Positions 35,086-43,614 of a stretch of 64,000 bases of DNA are shown here, one piece after another; positions within the stretch are counted from its first letter, which is position 1; every line of letters starts with the position of its first letter. The notes beneath the pieces are model-generated. The model saw only the letters and a program-made list of their open reading frames with translations, searched no databases and was not told the origin of the DNA. The stretch covers positions 10,344,102-10,408,101 of the forward strand of contig OY726576.1 in NCBI GenBank assembly GCA_963383645.1, read 5' to 3'. The translations under genes were made by a program, and so were the position numbers. Source of the DNA: Muscardinus avellanarius (Eukaryota; Chordata; Mammalia; Rodentia; Gliridae).

Positions 35086-35229
35086 TTTATTAAAATAAGG
35101 CTCGGGATCGTGCCTGTCTTAGGTTGCCGACCCTCAAGGACCATTCTTACCCGTCATTGGGAGAACAATAGCATGATTGTTTCCCTGTCTTAGGTTGAAA
35201 GGTCCCGGGGACGATCTTACCCGTCACTG

Positions 35230-35420
35230 ACTACCGATCCAGCATACTGAGCCATACATGGGGAGATAAGCCAGCTTCAAGGGCTGCCATAGCTTGCACC
35301 AATATGCGCTGTTGTTGCAGTGTGCGTTGTCGAGTTCGCCTGATATATCCAACCATGAAACATCATGCTACCATCAGCAAGAATGCCCAGAACGCCATGC
35401 CACCCCAGTCTTTTAAAAAA
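35230..35420 (-). pseudogene. env transmembrane-anchor/cytoplasmic-tail remnant
   Basis: In one minus-strand frame there is a Met/Leu/Phe-rich hydrophobic stretch and then a short Arg/Gln-rich tail ending before the polypurine tract, the usual end of a retroviral env. An in-frame TGA at 35363-35365 interrupts the hydrophobic part. It sits in a different frame from the upstream TM-like piece. Assignment is from layout and composition. Confidence 0.45.
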
Positions 35421-35616
35421 CCCAATGTTCCATGTATTAAGTCCATTCATTGTTGTACTGCGGCGACTTCTACGCGGGTAGAATTAATTGCAGCGATGGA
35501 TGCTCATAGCTCAATCATGGTGTGTTCAAATTCACGGCTCCAAGTTCCTAGAAGCGTCTTGCTTAATTGACGAAACAAATTGCCTGCATGGGAGAAATTC
35601 TGATACTGCACATACG

Positions 35617-35790
35617 TTATACATATAGTCCAGATAATTGAGCTTGCTGAGCCATGCCAGCAGCCACATGTGAGGATAGAGCATTCATAGTGGCTGCAAT
35701 AACTGCCACGGCCACAGAGGCCACAATTACAGCAATAAGAGCAGAAATTCCAAAGTCTCCAAGGGTGCATAGAAGCATAGCAGAAAGTCA
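35617..35790 (-). pseudogene. env TM ectodomain remnant (fusion-peptide-like)
   Basis: The minus-strand frame through 35765-35617 holds a long Ala/Val/Ile-rich hydrophobic run followed by an Ala/Gln-rich segment, as at the start of the TM subunit in betaretrovirus env. It stops at TAA (35617-35619). The 127-codon open frame at 35504-35887 is a different, Cys-rich frame over the same bases and is not the coding frame. No surface subunit is present. Confidence 0.5.
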
Positions 35791-36000
35791 GAAAACAGGT
35801 ATCAATAAAACAACCTAAACTATCATTAACCAAGGTAAAGGAAGAGGGAAAGTAGAAATAATTCCCCAAAGATCTTAAAGAAAACAACTCATCTCTACGG
35901 TACCGAGCAGCAGTTTACAACTCTTACGTTAGGAACTAATCTTCTGACCTATCCTTTACACATTAGGCGCCTTTTCCAACTAACCTCAGGTGTCTTCCAT

Positions 36001-36185
36001 CTATGGTGGCGGATTAGGAGAGGGAGGGGGAGGAGCGGAAGGTTTAGGGCGTTTCATTTTTTCTATGAATTCTAACAGAGCTTCTTCCTTCTTAGAAATC
36101 TCTTTCGCTTTCAAATTTTCTAAAATGGCTGCTTTCACTTTAGCAACCTTAGACCTTTTCGTCGCAACACCTGCGAACCTTCACA
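36001..36185 (-). pseudogene. basic, proline-ended retroviral remnant
   Basis: A minus-strand frame of about 58 codons without an early ATG, rich in Lys/Glu/Ala and then Pro/Ser, ends at TAG (36001-36003). It could be a fragment of gag (matrix, proline-rich stretch) or of an env leader. I cannot decide. It is joined without pol to the env-TM-like DNA. Confidence 0.35.
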
Positions 36186-36256
36186 ACGCTGTCCCTCGCT
36201 TATCCGCGAGCCTTATTTACTTCTATCTTGTCGAATCAGGACCAGCCCGATTCTCT

Positions 36257-36418
36257 AACTTGCTTACACTAAAAAATATCCTCCTTAATGGAGCCCCCTT
36301 TGATCGGGGTAACTTGCTTACACTAAAAAATATCCTCCTTAATGGAGCCCCCTTTGATCGGGGTAACTTGCTTACACTAAAAAATATCCTCCTTAATGGA
36401 GCCCCCTTTGATCGGGGA
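36257..36418 (-). repeat. three 54-bp tandem repeats in ERV leader
   Basis: Units at 36257-36310, 36311-36364 and 36365-36418, identical except the last base of the third. Each holds two possible stem-loops: ctcc/ggag around ttaat (36281-36293 in unit 1) and cccc/gggg just after it. 54 is a multiple of three, so a frame would stay open through it. The position downstream of the primer site and donor suits a packaging or export RNA region. That role is inference. Confidence 0.95.
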
Positions 36419-36426
36419 AAATAACC

Positions 36427-36440
36427 CTCCGTAAACGGAG
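36427..36440. other. perfect stem-loop in ERV leader
   Basis: ctccg taaa cggag: five base pairs with a four-base loop, next to the 54-bp repeats and of the same CTCC/GGAG design, so seven potential hairpins are clustered within 190 bases. Confidence 0.7.
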
Positions 36441-36470
36441 CCTCCTCCTCCTTTTTCGGAGTCAAAGGAG

Positions 36471-36480
36471 TACTTACCAG
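36471..36480 (-). promoter_or_regulatory. strong splice donor in ERV leader
   Basis: Minus-strand ctg/gtaagta is a near-perfect donor, about 150 bases downstream of the primer site, where retroviral major donors lie. The upstream duplicate of the same text (36562-36571) reads ctg/gtaactg, a weaker donor. Confidence 0.6.
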
Positions 36481-36603
36481 CCAGCTGCCCTGGACTGCCG
36501 AGGTTCTGATCAAAGACACGATCTTCCTCAAGCAGTTTTATTACCCCAGGTTCTTGTACAGTTACCAGCCAGCTGCCCTGGACTGCCGAGGTTCTGATCA
36601 AAG
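36474..36603 (-). repeat. leader duplication with an embedded LTR piece
   Basis: A 42-bp leader segment occurs twice and identically, at 36474-36515 and 36562-36603 (period 88). Between them, 36516-36549 is a perfect 34-bp copy of LTR positions 36653-36686, including AATAAA, plus 12 unmatched bases (36550-36561). The structure looks like a reverse-transcription strand-transfer error that recopied the LTR-leader junction. Confidence 0.95.
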
Positions 36604-36609
36604 CGAAGT

Positions 36610-36627
36610 TCCCCGTACGGGCCACCA
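36610..36627 (-). other. primer binding site, tRNA-Ile type
   Basis: Minus-strand TGGTGGCCCGTACGGGGA starts two bases after the 5' LTR. Its complement, tccccgtacgggccacca, equals the 3' end of mammalian tRNA-Ile(AAU) including CCA as I know that tRNA, 18 of 18. HERV-I elements are named for such a primer. Most rodent class II elements use Lys or Phe. Confidence 0.88.
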
Positions 36628-36629
36628 CT

Positions 36630-37003
36630 TGTCGCACGCAGTGACGACTCTTACACGATCTTCCTCAAGCAGTTTTATTACCCCAGTTTCAATGCTCTCT
36701 CAACGCCCTCTCAGGTAAAAACAACATCAGTCTTCTATCTCCTCCCTCATCACTCCACCAACCCTCTTAGCTCCCCCCGCTAGGGCATGCGCGCTTTTAA
36801 CCTTCTCCTGGGCGGGCAGGTGGTAGCACGAGGCGCTGCGTCACTAATCATCCGTAAGGCGCCTGATAGGGCTCACTGCGCAGGCTCAGGGCACCGCCAG
36901 CCTCGTGAGCCTCGTGACTTGGCTGCAAGCCCAGGCGCCATCTTGAGTCCACGCTGGCAACAAGCCTGGGTGCCACCTCAGTCCTGCCGAGTGGGCCCCG
37001 ACA
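36630..37003 (-). repeat. 5' LTR of the non-autonomous ERV
   Basis: 374 bp, same as 34697-35070 throughout by eye. In its transcription sense it supplies U3 promoter (TTAAAAG box, YY1-type site at 36934-36945, NRF1-like ctgcgcagtg, CRE-like tgacgca), poly(A) signal at 36674-36679 and U5 leading into the primer site. Open frames at 34854 and 36787 on the plus strand are the same antisense shadow of the two LTRs. Confidence 0.96.
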
Positions 37004-37009
37004 CATCTT
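37004..37009. repeat. ERV target-site duplication, right copy (catctt)
   Basis: Matches 34691-34696 exactly, so both ends of the insertion are preserved and the empty site can be reconstructed. Confidence 0.93.
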
Positions 37010-37672
37010 GTTCACGTAATTCTGAGATAGTAAAGATCCTGTAAGGTTCCTCTCCAGCCAAGGTGTCTCCCTTCATGAAGGTCGACCCCCTCCTCCCATC
37101 CTTGCTAGATTATCCAATTATGTAAACCTGTCTTTAGAATGAGGATGAGGAAGTCCTAGTTCCCCTTTCCTATCGACTTGCTAATTACCTTTAGCTAGGT
37201 TAATTTACATTAGAATAGTTGCCTGCTTCTTGGCAGAAACCAAGTCTTTTCACAGATTTGCCCCTCACCCAATTTTTGAAATATATTAATAATCAGAGCT
37301 TTCTCAAATCTTCCTGGGCCCTTCCCAAAACTGGTACAATAAAGACATTCTATTATAGTGCTTAAGTGTAATTTTCAGAAATAGTAAAATCATGACTCAT
37401 ACAGGTGTAAAATGAAGGCATGTCCATGATTTTATGCAACTCATTACTAAATGACAAAAGCAGCAAGATGTTGAAACTGGTTCAAAGGAGAACTCGGACT
37501 TTGTTTAATTTGTGTTGCGTCATTTTCCCATTCGTTCTCTGCAAATCAACAGTTAATCCTACAGAATTGTAAAAGAGGCCAGAAGTATTTATTTTGTATT
37601 ATTTTTTCAAGTTTTGGATAATTTTTTCTGATGATATTTTGTGTTGCTTCATTTGTTCACTCAAATACATGC
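37010..37672. other. unique DNA, conserved non-coding candidate
   Basis: No repeat seen. 37380-37600 (around aactcattactaaatgacaa and gttgcgtcattttcccattc) has the look of conserved enhancer sequence. No open frame. Confidence 0.3.
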
Positions 37673-37678
37673 GTGTGT

Positions 37679-37720
<42 letters not shown>
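37673..37720. repeat. (TG)n microsatellite
   Basis: About 23 TG units with one GA break, at the tail side of the next minus-strand SINE. Confidence 0.96.
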
Positions 37721-37722
<2 letters not shown>

Positions 37723-37923
37723 TACTGAGGACTGAATCCAGGAACAGTCTACCTCTGAGCTATACTTCCAGCCCTTTTTATTTATTTATTTTTTTGTTTT
37801 GACATGAAGTCTCTCTAGGTTGATAAGCGTCTCACTGTATTGTTGAGGGTAGTTTTAAACATGGGATCCTCTTGTACCAACCTTCCCAGTCCTGGGATTA
37901 CAGGGGTGCACCATCACACCTGA
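37721..37923 (-). mobile_element. B1-dID-like SINE, diverged
   Basis: ID part gatactgaggactgaatcca, linker of TTTA units, B1 to gcaccatcacacctgac. Confidence 0.88.
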
Positions 37924-38097
37924 CTTCACTTAAATACTCTTGAGAGTCTGTTATGGGCGTTTATGAGAGACTGATACACATAAATGACTGTGAGTAGGTG
38001 CTCGTTTCTGCAGCTCAGTATTTAGACATGGGAGAGGAAGGCACTCAGATACCAACAGTACGTTTGATAAACACCAATGGGGGCCTTCATAAGTCAT

Positions 38098-38283
38098 TCT
38101 CTTTTTTTATTGGTGCATTGTAATAAGACATCATAATGAGGTTCAATGTGATAGAACCATACATGCAAACAGCACGTGGTGTATTTGCTTCTGCAACCAA
38201 CCCCGTCTCCCCTCCCTGTGTATAACATTGAAGTTGGTATGAGGAACTTCCATATGAACATAGCATTACTTGTTCTTGATAAG
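38098..38283 (-). mobile_element. probable L1 3' end, same family as 10905
   Basis: The plus strand shares attggtgcattgtaata, atcataatgaggttcaatg and cacgtggtgta with the 10905 and 46330 copies, then a pyrimidine-rich block cccgtctcccctccctgtg. Confidence 0.55.
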
Positions 38284-38617
38284 TTGGGTCCCTCCCCCAC
38301 GTGATCTCGCAGAGGAACCCCGGAAGTCAGAAGCGGAGATATCACGAGACTCCAGTTGCCTGAGAGTCCAAACAACGCGAGACTACAGATGTTGCAAGAG
38401 AATCGGCATGTCTATAAAACATCCCTCATGACTCAGCCAGCCGATCAGGTCTGTGTGCAACTCTCCAGATGCGTGGTCCATCAGTCCCTTCCCCCACGGC
38501 CAGCTGACTCTCCGGAAGGTCCAGCGGTCTCTGATAACCGGTTGGTGTTTTTACCTCCCTCCTAAGCTCTCTAACTCTATTTTTAACTATTCAGTTCTCC
38601 CACGGAGGTGCGGGTAC
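38270..38617 (+). mobile_element. possible solo LTR or promoter-like block (weak)
   Basis: This block is richer in G+C and CpG than its surroundings. It begins tgttcttgata, has tataaaacat at 38413 and could end gtgcgggtaca at 38617 (TG...CA ends). No poly(A) hexamer and no matching target duplication were found, so it may simply be unique DNA. Overlapping open frames at 38356-38865 are not coding-like. Confidence 0.25.
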
Positions 38618-38689
38618 AGTTCTAGAGAGGAAATTTGCTTGAGTGGATCTTGTTCCTTGAGAAAGAAGCTCACCAGCAAGACACAGGGA

Positions 38690-38870
38690 CAGGATGTGGG
38701 AGGGCAAGGGCTGGGAGGGGAAAGGTCAGCAATCTAGTCTTCCTGGAGGAATTTGCATATGAACAGGGTCTTGAAAAATCACAAAGCAAAGAGTATTTAT
38801 GGAAACTGGAACTATCTAAGGAATCCAGGGCACTAGCTGGGTGGGCTGAGGCAGGTGGGAGGTGAAGGTC
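38690..38870 (+). mobile_element. possible ancient interspersed repeat
   Basis: tcttcctggaggaatttgc then gaacagggtcttgaaaaat follows the same old mammalian repeat pattern suspected at 26770. Family not named. Confidence 0.33.
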
Positions 38871-38950
38871 CTGAGCAGGACTCTTGGCCTTACCTGATAA
38901 GCCAACTAATTCTAAAGGAGGTAGGGCTGGTCCTGATTTTGTTTTTCCCC

Positions 38951-39144
38951 ATAGTGGGGATGGAACCCAGGTGCATTCTATCTCTGAGCTACACCCCAGT
39001 GCTATATTTATTCTTTATTTTGAAACAGGGTCTCACTAGGATGTAGAGGGCCTCACTGAGAAGCTGAGGCTGTCCGTGAACTGCCATCCTCCTGTCTCAG
39101 CCTCCGGAGTACTGGGATTCCAAGTGTGTGCCACCACGCCTGGC
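38951..39144 (-). mobile_element. B1-dID-like SINE
   Basis: ID part gtggggatggaacccaggtg, linker atatttattctttatttt, longer B1 subfamily to gccaccacgcctggc. Imperfect target duplication ctggtcct..attt on both sides. Confidence 0.92.
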
Positions 39145-39200
39145 TCTGGTCCTAAATTTTAAGTAGGGGTGAGCAAATAACTTCCATACTGAAGGTCGTA

Positions 39201-39324
39201 GTAGGGAGCATGGTGTGCACTCCTACAACCCCAGTCCTTGGGGGGCTGAGACAAGAGGTTTGCAGGTTTGAGGCCAGCTTCAGCAACTTAGTGAGACAGT
39301 ATTTCAAAATAAAAAAGCCTGGGA
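39201..39324 (+). mobile_element. B1-dID-like SINE, B1 part only
   Basis: gggagcatggtgtgcactcc to gtatttcaaaataaaaaagc. The ID part is missing. Immediately followed by another truncated start. Confidence 0.85.
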
Positions 39325-39331
39325 AGCTGGA

Positions 39332-39372
39332 CATGGTGATGCATGCCTGTAATCTCAGTACTTAGGAGGATC
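39332..39372 (+). mobile_element. B1-dID-like SINE, 5' fragment
   Basis: gctggacatggtgatgcatg and cctgtaatctcagtacttag only, about the first 40 bases of B1. Confidence 0.8.
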
Positions 39373-40390
39373 TCCCTGCACACATACATATATACAACAT
39401 TCTTACCCTTTGGCCAAATTATGTTTGCTTTTTGGAGAGGGTTTTTCGTTCCTTTCTTCCCCTTTTCTTCACCCCTAATCTTTTCCCTTTCCCTTCTCTT
39501 TCTTTGTTGGTCTGGTCCTTTTTATCCCTCTACGTTTCCCTTCCTCTCTTTGTGACCCTATTTTTGTGAAGTTCGGCGGCTTCTAAACACCTGTTGCAGG
39601 TCTGAAGCACTTTGATTCCTCTTGCAGAACCAGCGTGATCCCGGGCGGTGCTTGTATTCTCAAGACAGCCCTGGATACACAATGCTCTTTTCTCTGGTTG
39701 TTATACTAAAATGAGTTGCTGAAGTGCCGAGGCATCATCATAAGCAAGGTAAAAACACAACTGCACAGTTTACGGCTTTATAATGATGATGCGCCAGGCA
39801 GCTTTCCTGACCAGAAATCCTTTGCTCGCATTCACAAGATTTTGCAGGTCATGTCCCATGACGAGACATTCCCACAGGTGGATAATTTGGTTCATTTGTC
39901 TTGACTAGTGCTAATTTTTTTCTAGGGAATGAGACTGTTCTGACCATATTCACTTTTGTCTTCTTAAGTAATAGTGGCCGGGAAGGACAGAGGAGGGAGC
40001 TAGAAGAATATTTTTACATAACCCCAAGAGTCTTACTTTTCAGAGTTATGCTAGAGTTTCCAACTCAGAGTGATTTTTATCTAACCACCTGGATAAATTT
40101 AACCCGATTTAGACAATTTGCATTGATGTGTAAGATGATCAATAACCAATCCATCTAAGCTTGATGTTCTTTGCAAAGTGGGAGGCATTAGCCAGTATGA
40201 TTCTCAGACTGGATAAAATTTGAATATCGGGTAGAAGGGAATTTGAATATTGGGTAGAAGAATATAAGGCAACCTAACAGGAATGTGTTGGACCACTTAG
40301 CACCTAAAATGAAATCATTATTCATCATATGATAAGATAGAAGTAGTTCTCGGGTCATCTAAAACAATGGCATCATGGTTATGGTTGGCC
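39373..40390. other. unique DNA, conserved non-coding candidate
   Basis: T/C-rich to 39550. 39700-39905 is balanced, repeat-free and has an open frame (39716-39904) without a known domain. It could be conserved non-coding sequence. No gene is called. Confidence 0.33.
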
Positions 40391-40419
40391 ATGTTGTAGC
40401 TATTTAATTTAATTATTTT

Positions 40420-40625
40420 TTTGGGGGGGTACTGGAGATGGAACCCAGAGGCATTTGACTTCTGAGCTACAACCCCTGCCCAATTTTTTATTCTTTATCT
40501 CGAAACAGGGTCTCACTGAGTTTCGGAGGGCCTCCCTAAGTAGCTGAGGCTGTCCGTGAACTGCGATCTTCCAGTCTCAGCCTCCCAAATGCTGGGATTA
40601 CAGGCATGTGCCACCACACCCGCCT
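40420..40625 (-). mobile_element. B1-dID-like SINE, longer B1 subfamily
   Basis: ID part gtactggagatggaacccag, linker, B1 to gccaccacacccgcc. Target duplication atgttgtagctattt / atgttatagctattt at 40391 and 40627. Confidence 0.94.
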
Positions 40626-40639
40626 AATGTTATAGCTAT

Positions 40640-40690
40640 TTTAGACTCAGTTTGCCCATCCCTGAAATGGGGTGAATAGGCATAAAATAT
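40640..40690 (+). mobile_element. possible MIR fragment
   Basis: ttagactcagtttgcccatc followed by cctgaaatggggtgaatagg resembles the MIR core region, directly beside the younger SINE. Confidence 0.45.
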
Positions 40691-41829
40691 TACAAGTCCA
40701 CTATCATGTTATTCCTTTTCAAATCTGACAACAAAAATTCTAAATCTAGCTGAAAAAAATATGCAAGCAATTCATACTCATGGCATAAGAATGAATGTCC
40801 CTCAATTAAATTAAACCAAGCCAAACCACAGCCACAGGACACTCTATTTTCCTTCTATACCTCAGGGCCCATGTCCCGTTATTTCTCAAAAAAAAAAAAA
40901 AACAATTAAAGTTAATGTCTTGTATATCTTTCCAAAAATGTTCTTAGGGTATTGTACTAGTTAAGTTTCTCTTGCTTTTAGGTCACAAACATAAACTCTG
41001 GCTGACTTAAGCCACAAGAAAAGAGTTTACTGGCAAGATGCTGAGTATGGGATGCAACTTAAACTCCACAGTCTTTCAAAAGTGGAGACTAAAGATAACT
41101 TAGGAGTCATCCGAGCACCATGTGTCAGGTATGTCGTTCATGCGACTTGGCTACAAAGTGCCCAGCCTCTGCAGTTACCTAATTCCAAATGCGATCGCCC
41201 CGGCTAGATTGGGCCAGTGGGCCGTCTTGAGGCTGGATGCTCGTGAAGGCGAGGGGTGGTGGGACAAGTAAACCTCAAAGTGTAGAAAAGCTGGAGAAAT
41301 TTTCTAGACAGGATAAGTGGTAACTGGCCAGACAGCGGCCCATAAAGCATCCTTTGCACATAGTCTGTCTGTTTACTCACATTCAGAACAAGCACCCACG
41401 CTGCATGTGCCTGACCGTGAGTCAAACACCTGTCACATAATCGCTTTTGAAGTCAAGAGGATGTTTCATAACTGCCGAGGTCTTAATACTAACTCGAATT
41501 TCAGACACACCACTTCTTTCTTTCTCTCTGGCATATAAAAGTGAAATTTTTCCACTCGATTATTCCAGTGACTTCTTCACAGGTGGGAAAAGTAGTGTTC
41601 ATTCCTCAGCCAAGTATCACTTAGGTAAATTAGAATTGCATACCTGGCATCAGTTTTAGAAATCCCTAAACTAAAAATGGCTGGCTGAAATTACCTTTAC
41701 AGGAAAACAGCTTAGCCCTTGCAAGTAAATTATGTATCAGACAAACAGCATTGAACTGATTTTAAAAGCAGTGTACAATGCTCTGCATTTGAGTAAAAGG
41801 AAGATATTCTAATTTTCTTAAGTATAAAT
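40691..41829. other. no gene recognised
   Basis: Mostly unique. Text at about 40990-41050 (actctggctgacttaagcca) hints at an old, unnamed interspersed repeat. Open frames at 41204-41659 oppose or overlap each other. Confidence 0.4.
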
Positions 41830-41857
41830 CAACACTATGCTGCTTTTTTTTTTTCCT

Positions 41858-42051
41858 TCTGTGTCTGGGGATGGAACCCAGGGGCATTCGACCTCCAAGC
41901 TATACCCCCTGCCCTATTTTTTATTCTTTATTTTTAAACAGGGTCTCACTGAGTTTCGGAGGGCCTCACTAAGTAGCTGAGGCTGTCCACGATCCTCTGG
42001 TCTCAGCCTCCCGAATGCTGGGATTACAAGCGTGCACCACCAAACCCAGAT
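41858..42051 (-). mobile_element. B1-dID-like SINE, longer B1 subfamily
   Basis: ID part gtctggggatggaacccagg. The B1 part has lost about 12 bases before cacgatcctctgg and ends gcaccaccaaacccag. Target duplication aacactatgct / aacactatgct. Confidence 0.94.
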
Positions 42052-42355
42052 AACACTATGCTTTTAAATGACTAGCATTCAGAACTTGAAGAGAATAAAT
42101 TCTGTCATTCGAAGTCACCATGTTTCTGGTAATTTCTCCCAGCAATCTTCAGAAACCAATACATCCTGGGAGAGGTTGCTCACCATTATAATTTTAAAGA
42201 TTATTAATTGATAGACTTTTAGATTGACAAATACCATTGGGTATTTTTATCCTGTACGTCATGATGTAGTGGAGGGTTAAATTTGGCTAATTAACAAACT
42301 CAATTCCTCATAGTTATCATTTTTGTGATAATATATAATGTTAACTCTGCTTACA

Positions 42356-42531
42356 GCTGGGCTTGGTGGCGCATGCTTGTAATCCCCACGCTTGGGAGGC
42401 TGAGACAGGAGGATCACACAGGTTCGAAGCCAGCCTCAACTGGTTTAAGAGACCCTGTTTCCAAATAAAATATAAAAATAGGTCTGGGTTCCATCTCCAG
42501 TACCACAAAGAAAAAAAAAACACAAAAAAAT
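42356..42531 (+). mobile_element. B1-dID-like SINE with ID deletion
   Basis: B1 gctgggcttggtggcgcatg, linker aaataaaatataaaaatag. The ID part goes straight from gtctgg to gttccatctccagtacc, losing about 25 bases and the A-box. Target duplication tctgcttaca / tctgcttaca. Confidence 0.94.
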
Positions 42532-42898
42532 TCTGCTTACATTTTTCAAAAATACAGTACAGAGGCTTATTGATATAGGATAGTGTTATATCCAGATAAA
42601 TATACCATAAGTTGAAAATACCTAATAAAATGCATTTAATACACTCAACTTACCAAACATCATAGCCTACCTCTGCCTACCTTAGATATGCTCAGACTAC
42701 AAACAAGAGCCTGGACTATATACTTTTTGGCAAAATTACCAAATACCAAATTTGTATTTTGTATTTGTATAAAATTTGTAATTAAACGTTGAATAGCTCA
42801 TGTAATATATTAAATACGAGAGTAAAAGTGGAAAACAGAATGATTGTATGTATACCCACCATCAACATACAGTTAATATACATCTAAGTGCAAATTCT
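42532..42898. other. no gene or repeat recognised
   Basis: AT-rich unique DNA. Nothing seen. Confidence 0.5.
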
Positions 42899-42899
42899 A

Positions 42900-43110
42900 G
42901 CCGGGTGTGGTGTAATGTGTCTGTAATCCTAGTACTTGGGAAGCTGAGACAGGAGGATCACAGGTTTGAGGACAGCTTCAGCAAGTAGTGAGACTTTCAG
43001 GAACCTAGTGAGATCCTGTTTCGAAACAAAACAAAACAAAACAAAAATCAAAATAGGCCTGGGGAGTGTATCTTGAAAGTAGTATGCCCCTTGGCCCAAG
43101 CCCCAGTAAA
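42900..43110 (+). mobile_element. B1-dID-like SINE with CA tail
   Basis: B1 agccgggtgtggtgtaatgt, linker of AAAAC units, ID part to gccccagtaaaata, CA tail. Target duplication gtgcaaattct / gtacaaattct. Confidence 0.93.
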
Positions 43111-43152
<42 letters not shown>

Positions 43153-43161
43153 ACACACACA
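43111..43161. repeat. (CA)n microsatellite
   Basis: About 25 CA units with one TA interruption. Tail of the preceding SINE. Confidence 0.96.
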
Positions 43162-43399
43162 CAGTACAAATTCTGTTGCATTTATATCCCTTTGCCTCAA
43201 CATAAAGTTGATAAATTGCAACTTAAACTATCATAAATTGAGGATTATTATATAATAATTAACCAGAAATGTATTCTTTCTATCACTCTTCTTTGATAAA
43301 TGTTTCTCTATCCTCTTTCCCCTCCAGCCTTCCCAGCATCTGGGATTATTATATCCTCTATTTTTATGTGATTAACTTTTTATTTTTATTTTACTTTCT

Positions 43400-43597
43400 T
43401 GTGATAAGGGGGATTATACTCAGGGACATTCTATCTTCAAGCCACACTCCAGTCCAATTTTGTTTTTTGTTTCGAACAAGGTCTGGCGAGGTCACCGAGT
43501 GTCTCACTGCACTGCGGAGGCTGTCCTTGAACCCTCGAGCCTCCTGCCGCGGCCTCTCAGACACTGGGATTACAGGTGTGTGCTGACACACCCAGCT
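43400..43597 (-). mobile_element. B1-dID-like SINE, old
   Basis: ID part gggggattatactcagggac, linker ttttgttttttgttt, B1 part with unusually many CpG (gagcctcctgccgcggcctc), ending gctgacacacccagc. Confidence 0.87.
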
Positions 43598-43614
43598 CTG
43601 TGTTTAACCTTTTT

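Larger units (their letters stand above)
34697..37003 (-). mobile_element. complete non-autonomous endogenous retrovirus-like element
   Basis: A 2,307-bp element read on the minus strand. It runs 5' LTR (37003 to 36630), tRNA-Ile-type primer site, rearranged leader, short remnants including an env-TM-like piece, polypurine tract, then 3' LTR (35070 to 34697). The LTRs are both 374 bp and I find no difference between them by eye. The 6-bp target duplication is intact. The 1,559-bp interior lacks recognisable protease, reverse transcriptase and integrase and has broken frames. It therefore cannot have copied itself. Like ETn or VL30 in mouse, it must have used proteins of another element. Identical LTRs indicate recent insertion. 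Confidence 0.93.

Noticed and set aside
36257..36418. CRISPR-like direct repeats
   Set aside because: The units are contiguous with no spacers, in a vertebrate retroelement leader.
36223..36531. 102-codon minus frame with an 18-residue repeat
   Set aside because: It reads through the non-coding 54-bp leader repeats and begins at a TTG, not ATG. More likely RNA structure than protein.
36610..36627. Lys- or Asp-type primer site
   Set aside because: Both leave several mismatches, whereas tRNA-Ile(AAU) matches throughout.
34854..37044. Identical 80-85-codon plus-strand frames at 34854 and 36787
   Set aside because: Both are antisense readings of the two LTR copies, not duplicated genes.
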